From Tanytarsus gracilentus (lineage: Eukaryota > Arthropoda > Insecta > Diptera > Chironomidae): a stretch of 64,000 nucleotides of DNA. The stretch covers positions 3,391,501 through 3,455,500 of the forward strand of contig JAXRKN010000041.1 of the NCBI GenBank assembly GCA_038502055.1, in the 5' to 3' direction. The notes under the pieces were generated by a model, which did no database searches, was not told where the DNA came from, and was given only the letters and a program-made list of their open reading frames with translations. The position numbers and the translations under genes are program-made. The first letter of the stretch is position 1. Every line of letters starts with the position of its first letter. Positions 13,201-25,720 of this stretch are shown here, piece by piece.

Positions 13201-16200
13201 AGGGAATTAAATTTCTCGCCGGGTTTCCACAAAAAATTTCCCTTCTTCACACTATGTTAGCACCCGAGTCTTATTTTATTAAAATAAGCAGAAAAGAGAA
13301 AGGCATGGACAGTAATAATAAGTGAAGAATGTTAAGGCAACAGCAGCAACAAAAGGTCAAAAACGGAAGAAAATTTCTTCAGCTATAAAATAATTTGAAT
13401 TTATTATATCACCATAATTACAGCATTTTTATGCATAATAAAATTCATGAAATGGAGCAAGAAGAATTCAAATTTTAATCCTTTAACACAAGTTTAATGA
13501 ACTGTTTTTTGTTGAATAAAAATGTCAATTATATTTTCATCATAAGCTGATGGAATTGACAAAAATCTCATTGTTATTTCGTCGACCTTTTTTTATATCT
13601 CAAGAGGACCAAAGTACTCAAATACATTCTCATACGCACAAAAAGCACCGTAACATAAATAAAATTTCACATAAAAATACTTTTCTTTCGCTGCTTTGCG
13701 ACTAATGCCACAAGAGTTTCGGTTTCCTGGTTTTGTTTTCTGCCCAGACAAAGCCACCTTCATAATAATTTCATTTATATCATAAAGAGATAAGAATGTA
13801 CGAATCACAGCTGACAGTATCGTAACTCATGCGAGTGGTTCATTATGTACATCTTGTGTGCGAATGTATGGAAAATTTCCCTTATGGCAACTTTTTTTTT
13901 CAACCGATAGGTCAAATAAATGGAGATAAATGCAGAATTAGTTAAAGAGGTGTGACGTATTCGGTATCGTGGGAGAACTTTCAAGCTTGACAAATTGAAA
14001 GGGTCAATGAAAAATTGGTTTTTGTCTAGAGGGAAAAAAGGTGAGTGTGGAGGTGTAAACCCTTTAAACCTTTACCGGTGTTTTAAATATTTTTTAAATT
14101 TTATAAAAATTTCACGTCTTTAAATTTGATTTTTAAAGTTGAAAGTTCACTCAATAAATTTCTCGTTAGAAACCATAAATTTCTATAAGTTATCGCAACA
14201 CAAACTTTCCCACAAGGAACACTTGGAGATGTCTCCAGTGAAGGAAAATGATTTACGACAAACTCTCACATTCTTTTCTCATTTTTGTTTTCATCTTCAT
14301 TCTTTTTACGTTTATTTCACCTCATTCTTCTTGAGATATGTCATGGAAAGGAATTCATAAATGGTTCATTGAACAAAGTGCTCTAAGCTAACATTTCGTA
14401 TACACATCCTGCGTTGAGCATGAATAAGAGCCTTATTTTTTGGCAGTGTGACATCTTCTTCTTTCTCTCTTTCGATAAACTTCATGAAACATCCATAAGC
14501 TTCTCACGCCGCACACGATTTTTTTTCGCCAAGGGATGGAGAGCTCAATTCAATGAAGCTATAAAAAGTAAATTTTTCTTCTTCCACTTCATTCGACACG
14601 TGCGAAGAATGTTAATTGGAAGTATATTAAGTAAAAGTGCGTCGTAGCAAGAAGAAGTGGTTAAGTGCAAAAATTTTATTTCGATTTCTTTAATAGTCAT
14701 ATGGCGAGAGGAAAAAACATACCCAGAAAAACAATATACGACATAAATGGATGAAAATGCGAAATTTATGTTTTTCCAACGTCCGAGGGAAAAAATAATA
14801 AAAATATTTCGGAATGATCTTTAGGGAGGAGAAATGTTTTTACCCACATCAAAAAACCATTTAGATTTATTATTTGCCCAAGAAAATCTTCCTGATCCAC
14901 TCTCAATTAGTTCACCACATTGATTTCTTCTTATTGCTTTGGCCTTAATTAGCATCATCTCATGTTATTTACTCACAGACTTTGAGAGTGCTTAATGAGA
15001 GAGAGTGCGTGTGCTCGTGTCAAAATGTAATGATGTTATAAGAAGAATTATCACCCAAGAGTCATCAATATAGCAATATTTAATTACCAGTTATCGATAA
15101 CATGCTCTCACCTATCAAGGTCCCGATTAAATCTCAGCTAGAGCTTTGAGAATCAATAAAAGAAAATTGGTTGTTGATTGTGGATTAAGTGAGTGAATAT
15201 GGCGTTTAGAAATTAATTTTATCCCATCAATTACTGACGTTAATCATTCATGATAGAAATTACACACGATGACGCTTAAATCGCCCCCAAAATTATTGCA
15301 CAAAATAAATCGTTTGGCAGCGATTAAGAGTCGTTTCAGTGATCACATTAATATTCATTTATTTTTAACTTTCTGCGTGTGGAATGCACATTCTCGTTTC
15401 ATATATGGCTCATTCATAAATTTATATTCTCGCAATATTTACACAAAACAATTTTAATCCCATATTTTTACAGCTTGCTGGTGTTTCAAGGGATGGACAA
15501 TAAATTTAATTTTTAAAATATTTTTCTAAATATCCATCCCCATTTTCAAACGCTACCGCACATCGTTGCGTAGGATAAAAAATTATTATTTTGAATGTTT
15601 AATATTCCACAGCAATTAATTTTTCGCTCTATGCGTTTTCATGAGCCACCCGCAGAGCAACGGAACAAACATAAATTTTCGCTCTCTTAAATGCCTTTTT
15701 AAATTTTCAAGTGTAATTAATTAAGGCATAAACAACAAAACTCCTTTTTATAACATGAGAAACGATCGCGCTTAATTAATTTAATTATTTTTCGACGGCC
15801 TCAAAAATTATGTTTTTCATCAATCAATTATTAATGATGACAATTTTGAATGCTCAAATTACGGAAATATGACATTTAATATTCACGCATTGTACGCTCA
15901 AAATGGTACGGACTGACACACACACACACAAATCTCGTACATTATGATTAAAGTGATTGAAATTCACAACGCTTTTGTTATTGATATGGTGATATGTATG
16001 CAATAATTTTGCAATTACACCAATTAACACGAAGTGAGTGTGAGCGCAACCTTAATTTGCATGTCAAGCGTGCAACAGATTATTATTCATATGGAAAGAT
16101 TGAGGATAGATGGGAGTGAAATTTGTGAAAATTATTTTTTCATTTTTAAGGCAATAAATTTAAATTTTTTTGAATCAAATCTCTTAATGATCATAAAAAA

Positions 16201-19200
16201 CTTTCGACGCTTAAAATCCGCTTAACTTCACATCAGTCATTAACATTACAATAAATTTAATTGCCGCTGAATTTTATGACTTCCTCATTACACATCTGCA
16301 CATTAACATCAACAACAATAATTCAACATAATTTTGCAATTTTAATTAAGTATTCATACTGTGAAAATTGCGAATCTCGGTGTATGTTTGTTTGCTGCAT
16401 AAACAAAATGCCTAAACATATATTAATTATTTACTTGCAAGTCATTAGTGATGCAGCATACATGATGTTGCAATTATGTGCGGATAAGGATTACGATTTA
16501 ATATTTACAAAATTACGTGATTTAAAGTGCATCAGCAATTTCCTATGACGAATGTTTGTCGTGTGCATTTCATCATCATCCCAAGGCATTTTCGGATGTC
16601 ACAGATGTTAAACACACTCACATCTCGCAAGGATAAGAGGCGACATCATATGGTGGGCAAATACAAATGGAAATCCTCTGTTGATTAATTAATGCAATCG
16701 TTGTGCTATAGATAAAAAGCTCTCAGCAGCATCATGTGAGATTAAGTGAAACTGGCAGCATCATCATCAACAGCACTGACAATGGAGGAGGAGTGGGAGA
16801 TAATTAAAATTGTAGTCGATGAATAAACAAGATGAAAGGATGAACAATAATGACTAGGACATTAAAAAATTCCATTCTCATTTTTTCCTCTTTCTCTCTA
16901 CCACTGCTGTGAGTCCAATGGCCATGGCCGAACATAATTAAATATAAATTTTCAATATTAAATTCCTTTCTTTATCAGCACAAATGCAGCTCGGGAGTTG
17001 AGTGCGAGAGAAATAATTATGTAGACAATAACAATAGTCGGAGATTGTGAAGAATCATCTAATTAATTTTAAATCCTTTAGAACTAAGTAAATGACACTT
17101 AGAAAGCATCATTGAATGTAATTTGATGATTTTTTAAATTTGCTTTTGTTTCAACTTGGGAATTTTCTTTTTGACTTTTTACGGGGGTGAAATTCATTGA
17201 CTATCAAAGTAATTCCTAAATATTTCTAAAATTTCTCATTTTAATTCATTAAATCTCGAAATTTATTTTTTTCTTTCATGTTTAAAATTAATAAATTTTT
17301 GTGCAATTTTTTTCGCTCATCTTTCAACACGATAAAATTGCTTTTTATTTGTTTTTCCAGGAAAGCAAAACAAAATCTTTGCGTGAGCGTGAAATTTCTT
17401 TATACTCTCTTCAAACAAAAAGAGCTTTTATGGAATTGAGAGTGAGAGAACACTTTTCCAGTCTTGCTTTTCAATATCTCTTCATAGTCACACGCTGTCA
17501 TTTAATTCCGTTTTTATCGCTTTGCTGAGAAGAAAAATCTGCAATTTTTCTCTTTCGCTGCTTTTTAGGCGAGAAAAAAATATTTTTTAGTTGAACAATT
17601 TTCCTTTTTATCTTAATCATTTGCCAGCTCAGTGTCCGGAGAGAGAAAAAAATCCTAAAAAAGTTGTTGGCGTTTTTTGACAGAAATTTTTCTACGCTTT
17701 GAAAAGGAGCTTGAATTCCGCATACTTTACTCTTCTCATTTCAGGGAAATGCATTCGTCGAAATAAAGCGATAAACTTGAAAAAATTTCCATAAAAATCG
17801 CTCTCGTGCCGCATAATCCCTCTTTTGAAAGATCTTTTCACTCACTGTAAACGATGCTGGCGGTGGATGTACTTTTTATGAAGCCCATCAAGAAGAATTT
17901 TACTTTACAAAATTTTCAGTAAATCTTGTTAATGAACACGTGTTTGGTTGTTCAAAATATTTTCTCAAAAAGTTTAATCAAAATTTCTAAACAGCTTAAA
18001 TAGACGCAGAAAGTTGTTTGAACTTGCTGATGATTAAAAACTTTGTTTCAAGAAAATAATGAGATTGTTTTGAAGATTTTATTAGTAAAGAAAAATATGA
18101 AAGAAATTAAGCTTTAAAATATTTTCGCTCTAATTAATTATGCTTAATTTTTAATTAAGATTTTAAATGTCAAATTCTAAATTTTAATTAAGTAATTTAA
18201 AAATTTAAAGTTTAAAAATAAATTTTTTATAATTAACTTTAAAATATTCTCACTGGGTTTGCATCTAAAAAATCCTTTCTTATCTTTTCACATCCTTTTT
18301 TACCCAACATAGTCTTTTCTGTTCACAATTTTTCTTTTCGTAAAAAATTTCCCTTTTCTCGTAAATTTTCATTTTACATCTAGTAAGAATTGTGACTACA
18401 CAAACTATGGCTTGAAGAAAATTTTCGAGGACTTTTTTTTCTCGGAACATATTTTAAGAATTGCCGCAACATCATTGAAATTTGAAAGGAATTTTTTTTC
18501 GGAACAGGACATTGAGTAGGAAAGATATAACTGGCTTATTTCCGCCTTGTTGACTTCCTACGAGGCAAAATAAACACGAGAATGAATTTCATCCCAAAAG
18601 GATCACGTATTGTCAACAATCTATTGCTATTTTAAGAATTTATTTTTTTAAGAACACCAATTGATTAACGTTCATTGCGTGCCTATGGCCATAAATCACT
18701 TTTTGTTTTAGTGTGTGGTAAATGAGAAATTGATAAAATGCGGAAATTATCTTGAATTTAATTCCAAGATAAATTTTTCTTTTCTGTCAAGTGCTGAAGT
18801 ACTTTTTTCATCAACAACCCACCAAGAGGGTCACACAAAAGCCATTTTTCATCTTTGAATCATATATGACGTAAAATATCTAGCAAAAAATAATCAATAT
18901 CTCTCCATAAATGAATAAATTGCCTACTCATCGCGCTGCAGGCGTGTCAATAAAAAATCTTTTCATTAACTTTCATATCTTCAGCTTGCGTGCGTTTCAT
19001 TTGTCTTTTGAAGTCTTTCATTCGTTGTGTGCGTGCATGAATGTGAAAATAATATTATTTATGTCATTTTTTGTGCGTGCTTACAACGCGTGCAGACGCT
19101 CACAATGAGAAAGTGGGAATAAAGCCTCATACATTCCTTGTTGTACATCAAACCAACACAAAAAAAAGTAGAACGTGATTCTAACAATTTCTCATGTTTA

Positions 19201-22200
19201 CAGAGAGATCGGAAAAAATAATCATATGTGACGGGGTTGAGGAGATAAATAAATATTGGCGAAAATGTTGTTAAAGGCTGTCGTCGTCAACGCAGCGAAG
19301 AAGAGGCTTGCGGTAAGTAAAGCAGAAAAACTAAAACAATAAAAAGAAGAGGGGATTGAAACATTTTTTTTCTCTCTCGCTGCCAAGTTGTTTTTGCGAC
19401 TTTTTATGACACTTTTACCATCCATTTCGCAACACATATAATTTATTCGCTTCCATGTCTCCTCGCAATGAAGAGCGACACAATTTTGCTCGAAAAATTA
19501 CTCTTCAAGTGATTGAGTGTGGCAATCATACAAATATGAGAGCATGCGAATGGAAATTTTGCGGAAAATTTGGGAAAATAACTTTTCCACCATGAAAATT
19601 CTTATTGACTTCAGATAAAAGTCTTGTTAAATGTTTTCATGCAGTCAGAATTTGAATTTTGTAGAAGAATTAATTTTTTTTTGTTTGATAAATTTTTTTA
19701 TTTTTATTTCAAAGAAATAGTATATAAAGATTTTTAATTTAATTGTGTTGATGAAATTATAAAACCCATTGACAATCTTATTTCCGCATATCGCTTATTT
19801 CTCTCTGTAGAATCTCTTGTCTCCTCCAGTTATGATGATTGCAAAAATATTAACAATTCCGTTGATATAGATGTTTCTGGATTTTGTGAGATTTTTCCCA
19901 ATTGAATGCTTTTCGCTTCTTTTAGAACAGATCATTTTTGAGCATTTTTCTTTACACTTCTGCACCTTTCTTGTTGACTTGTGATTTTTTGATAATTTTC
20001 ACTTGACATTGCTATAACTGATTTCTCTTTTCTCTATGCTGTCTTCTGTCTCTTTCCTCTCATTTGTTCTCTTCATACTGCTTGACTTCTTTTTATTGAC
20101 GATTTAATCGCTATATTAAACTGTTTTGCTCGCTATTTCTCGTCTTAATGTTTAATTTGTCTATTTTTCATTTAGTTTCTTTAAGCGGTGCGCTCGCTTT
20201 TCGTTCTAAATGTTCCTTCTCGTGTGCACTGTTTTTTCCACTGTGACTGAATTTTTTTTTCGTTATTTCCTATGTTTCTGTTTTAAACTAAACTTTAACT
20301 TCTATTGATTGCTAATTGCCTTATCTAAAGATTTCTCTTTGTTGTGGCAATTTATTTCGACTTTAAACATAGTTAAATTAATTTAAATTGCTGACGAAAA
20401 AAAAAGTGTGTCTTCTCTCACCAACACTTTTTAATTAACATCAAGAAATTTTTAATGGAAATTTTATTCTTTGATAAAAATTAATTAATTAATACAAATA
20501 ATTGAAAACGGCATAAATTGTATTTAAAAACTTTTAAGTTTCCAAAATTACATTTATTTCAGGCATTAAAAGAGAATTCAATTTGAACCACAAGAAGCTT
20601 TTTTGAGTGCATTTACATTTCAATCAAATTCAATGGTTAAAAAGTTTGTTTGATCGTTTTTTAATTAATTGAAAATTGTCGAAACATTTTCAAAAAATTT
20701 AATTAATTAATAATTCAAATATAAATCAAGAATTAAAGTTGATTCCGCTTTTCTTTCCTATTTATCCTAAAAACCGTTTGACACGCTGTAAATGAATCTG
20801 ACATTGAAAGTTTTACGATGTACATTCGTAATGTGTTGGTTTTTATGGTTATCAGAGTGAGTTCGATGAGGAGGAAAAAGTTTTATCGCATCTTTAATTT
20901 ATTCAACCTGATCAATCTTTTTGCCTCATTCACTCACTCATTTGGGTCTCGGTTTTGGATTGAATGTTCGTTGCTGTGTGACGACGGCAACAAAAGAAGA
21001 TGAGATGAGACCCTTTTTTATATGGACGGATTATATGTGTCAATCAATCTTTTAAATATTCTCCCTCGGCTGCACACCCAAAGTCCATGGTCAATATCAA
21101 TGAACTGATTGATACGACATTGATACAATGACCAAATACTGAATCAATATTGATATGAATTTATTCAAATTTATATCGTGGGAATTTTTCCGGCTTCCTT
21201 TTTCCGCTCGCTTCAATATGACCAATCTTATGCCTCATAACCATACACATAATACGTACGCAAATAAATCGCCCCTCTCCTTTAATGGCATCTATCAATC
21301 TTTATGGATGCGATAAGTGTTTTTTCTTCCCTTGCATATTCAGTGGGGGAGTCTGAAAAAATTCCAATAGCTTCAATCACCGCAACTTGAGCTGTATCAT
21401 GTGTGTACATGTATATTGTGATAAATACGGAATTGGGTGGGCTTAAGAAAGTTTCTGAGGAAAATTGATTTGAAATGTATTGAATGATGTCGTTTGGGAT
21501 TACCTAAAAATTCCAGGCATTGTGTTCGTCTCTTTATCCACAACGGAAGCATTTGTTTACCGATAAAATACCTTCACACAATTTATATTGTGCGGAAACT
21601 TTCTATTGTGATTTATTTGTTGAATTTCTCTGGGAAGCTTTAAGATCACCAAAAAAAATAAATTCAGTTGACTTTTTAGTGTCCTCATTCTCTTTGGCAT
21701 TGTAAAAAAGTCCAAACGATCGTGACTGCTGTCGAATATTTTTGCCATTAACCGTCGTTCATAATAATTAAATTGGGGGATGAAACTGACAAATTAATTT
21801 CCTCCACTCAACAAAATAATTTCGTTTAAATTGTTCACGGCTGTTGGTAATTTTTAAAAGTCACTTTATTGGCATTCTCGTTATCATTTATAGTCGTTTT
21901 GTGTTGTGTGAGAGCTTTAAACTTAATTTTACAGCTTGTCGATTTTTTATGAAATGGCAAGATGTGATGATGCACAAATTGAAAAAAAAATTTAGGTAAC
22001 AAATTACGAAACACATTTTTTAAATTAATTTTTCATATTTTTTTATTCATAAAATTCAATTGAATTCTAACAAAGCGAGAACATAAAATCCTCATCAGAA
22101 TTCTCCATAAATAGAGGTCCAATCAATATTATCGAACGTTTGCGTCACGAAATTAAGTGCTATTGATGATAATAAATTTATTCAATGTCCGGAGAACCCA

Positions 22201-25200
22201 CGTGTGCTCTTAAAATAGATGTGTGAACAAAATGTCCAATGATATCTGATCAAATTTAAATTTATTCACTTCCTTTCAACCCCTAGTTTCTATGTATGAA
22301 GGTAAATAAACTTGAATTTATTTTTGCAACTCTTTTCGTAAGAAATTTAAACAACGCAATTCGCTCTCGAAACAAAATCAAAAGATTGATCGCTTCTAGC
22401 ATTTTTTGAAATAATCTTGCCAAAATTTGTTGGAGATTGCAAAGAAAAATATTTTCATAACCTTCAACAAACCTCAACCACTGAAGGTTATTCGCCTCAA
22501 TAGTCTCATTATAAAAAGAAGCAAAGAAATTTTAATTTTCATCGCAGATTCGATAAAATTGCCATCTCTTTAACACTCATAATTATCGTGACCATTTAAT
22601 GAGCAAAAATCAACTACAGCACAATTTTATTAAACATCATTAACAGCAGTTGAATGGAAAGGCACTAAACATAAACTTTAATAAGCTACGTCAATTATGC
22701 CAAAATGACACCAACATTTGTATAAAATGAGTGAACCACTTTCGTACACCTACGTGCTGTAAAATTTTCTTTCTCTAAGATTTAAGCATTAAAAAATGTA
22801 TGTGGGAGTGTCAAAAAAGCTAGCGGCCAAGTTTGGTTTTTCAGTTTTATTTGAAGATTTAAAAAGATTAAAGCAAGAAATTAAACTGTAAAAATAAAGA
22901 ATGCTAGACTTTTGTTCTCAAACTCAAATGAAATATTTCTAAAATAATTTTATGATATTAAGTTTACTAAAAAATATTTTAAAAATGATATCATCAAATT
23001 ATCTCTATATATACTACATCAATCAAAATTTTAACCTCAGGGGATCTAAATAAGTGTGTGAAGTTTGTCACCCCTTCGAGTGTTGAGCAATCTGTTTGCA
23101 AATTAAACAACATAATTAACGAAAGCACTCATAAACATGGCGTATAAATTTTTATGAATCTTCTTCGAAAATAATCAAAATGAAATTAAGGAAAAAGGTC
23201 TGTTGACGACACAAAAACAAACACGCTGTGTACCAACCGACTTTTATCAAAGTAGAGGAGTGCGAAAAAACGATTTTTTTCTCTCTCTCGGGTTATAGAA
23301 GATAATAAATGTTGTGAGCATCTGGCGCAAGGCGATGTTTAATTAACACAAATTTCTATTTCCCTCGCTCATTTGGACTTGAGTGATTTCCTTCAACATT
23401 CAAGCAAAAAAACTTTTTTCTTCTCTCATCACAAAAAGTTTTGTAAGATTGCATGTTCGTGGCAAAATGCATCTTCAAAATTCTCATTCTCATTTTGTAG
23501 AGAAAAATGAAATACGAGAAAAGGAGTCAAGATGAAAGTAAAATGATGAAAAAGAACTTAATCCTCAGATGAGTAATTTTTTTCCTCCCCGATGCCTTCA
23601 AGCACTCTCATCGCAATATGCATTAAAATGCGCCATTAAAAGGGAAACTTTTTAAATGTGTGAAGATATATGAAACTTTACAGAATTTCCTGCATTTTAG
23701 CTCTGTAATTTTGTAATATTGTAATTGCAGTGCATTTTATAACGCGCCACACTCGTAAATGACAGAAAAGGAAAAATTATTCAAAAGCGAAAATCTCATA
23801 AAAGAGAATAATTCAAAACTTTTCTTCTGCTTTTATACCAACTTTAATCTTTAAATTTCTCCCTCCTGCGTTACTCTAGGCGAAATCAATTTCACACATC
23901 TATGCTCTCTCACACTTTCACGGCGTGATTTTGAAAAGGATTAATTTTCATTAACAAATTCCTCATAATGCGAAGAGATTCCCCAATGGCAAATTAAGAT
24001 ACAATGAAGATTTGGTTTATGCGATGAAAACGATTACTGGAGATTTAAATTGAATTAATTGGTAAAGCTTGTTTCTACGAATTTAAAATTTTAAAGAGAA
24101 ATTGAGTTTTTTAAGGTGTTATATAATATTTTATGATGAGTTGGGAAAATAATTTTTGTAATAATTATTTTTAATAGGAAAAATATTTAATTGAATTCAA
24201 CAAGAGCAGAACAACATTTAACAGAATTTTTGTTGATTTTTTTTTATAATTTACATAAATCCTAATTAATTTAAAATTTGTAATAATAATTTTGTTAAAT
24301 CAAAAATCAAATTATTATTTTCAGATCATTTACAGAAACTTGACAAACATTAATCTACTTTTCATTGTGAGCATAATTGCGTTGATAATTACCATGTTCA
24401 TCAATCTTCAAAATATTTCCAAAACCGCATAACCAATTCCTGTTAGTTAATTAATAATCGATCTAAAATTTCTCAAATTTCTTCCAGCAAAACCTACAAA
24501 AATTAACTTCATCTTGGAGTTTTCAAGTCACACAAATGAAAAAAACTTTTTGAGCCACAGCATGTTGTTACTCATATCAACCTCATTACCCTGAAAGTCT
24601 TCAACGAGACAAAATTTCCGCCATCTCCAAATCCACCCGACCTCATTCACGTTAAGCAAATTAAGAGAGAAAATTAAATAATGCTTGTCAAAGCCAACGT
24701 GAGATATTAATTAAATTCCCTGCTCTATGAAAACTTCTAGCACGATATTCTCACACTTTCATGGTATGACTCCATTAAATTAAATTCGTCTACATTCATG
24801 GAGAAAAACCTCTAATGTCACCATTCAAAGTGCTTTCAATGTTTTTATTCAACTTAAACTATTCCGGTTTTTGTGGAAGGTGGCTTGCGATGACGGCGAG
24901 AGTTAAATAATGAAAATGAAACGAAAAAATTTCATAATTTTATTGTGATTGCCACCATCATATGAATCTATAGAGTTTTGCCTCTCTTTTTGTCCTCCAC
25001 TAATACGTGGCAACCGCAAATTTGCGTTATTGTTTCAATGAGGCATAGATATGGCTGCATGATAGCATTGTATTTCCGCTGGATTGCGGGTCATCATTGA
25101 GAGAGAGAGAAATGTGATTGAAAAAATCTCAACACGCAGCAAAGCTTCATATCGATCGAAATTAGGGTGTCTCATGCATAAAATCGGATGACCGCAAAAG

Positions 25201-25310
25201 AAATATGCGGGAGAGAGAAAAATCGAATGACAAGGTGAGGGGTGGATGATAATAAATAAATTATGTGTGTCGTCGAATCATCTTTTTGGTCTTTAATCCT
25301 ATCTACTTAC
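4262..25310. other. Long AT-rich non-coding stretch
   Basis: No exon could be supported across this 21 kb. It contains simple repeats: CT run 9626-9643, AG run about 11437-11451, CA run 15916-15931. Around 19780-20300 the plus strand is unusually pyrimidine-rich. The minus-strand signal-peptide exon just beyond its right edge implies that at least part of it is an intron or 3' region of that gene, whose other exons were not found. Confidence 0.5.
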
Positions 25311-25404
25311 CCATATTATCGTCCGCAATGACCGGCATGATGAGTGTAGCAAATAGAATCACTACGATTGCAGAATGGCAATCTATTATTGCTGATTTGA
25401 ACAT
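25311..25404 (-). CDS. First coding exon with signal peptide, partial gene
   Basis: On the minus strand an ATG at 25404, in the good context GAAAATG, opens 31 codons plus one base and ends at a strong donor (ATGG then GTAAGT, donor at 25310). The peptide starts MFKSAIIDCHSA and continues with a hydrophobic core (VVILFATLIMPVIA) followed by acidic DD, as in a cleavable signal peptide. It is therefore probably the first coding exon of a secreted or membrane protein transcribed leftward. The next exon must start in phase 1, but no convincing candidate was found at lower coordinates, so the gene is presumably split by a very long intron. The product family is unknown, and a chance ORF next to a donor cannot be excluded. 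Confidence 0.45.
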
Positions 25405-25720
25405 TTTCGTCATCATTATTGTGATTATATTGTGATTGAATATGTTCGGAATTATTTTTTCTCTCGTTCACTTAGCACAATTCGAGGAGATTTTTCATGG
25501 TTTGTGAGTTAATCCACAGAATGAAAATCATTTTTATGGAGATTAATTTTAAATTCCAGAAATGTTGAATTTTTTTCACAAAACCAATTGAAGTTCACTC
25601 AATGTCTCACGGGATTTAAAAAAATCTTTTTTCTGGTATTTTTTTCTTAAAAAATTTCGTCAATTTTGATTTAAACTTTGTTATTTCTTTAAATAATTTT
25701 TCAAGGTTAGGATAACGTTA
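25405..25720. other. Gap upstream of the Tigger element
   Basis: AT-rich sequence with no ORF. It would contain the 5' UTR and promoter of the leftward signal-peptide exon. No TATA box or initiator could be singled out. Confidence 0.4.
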
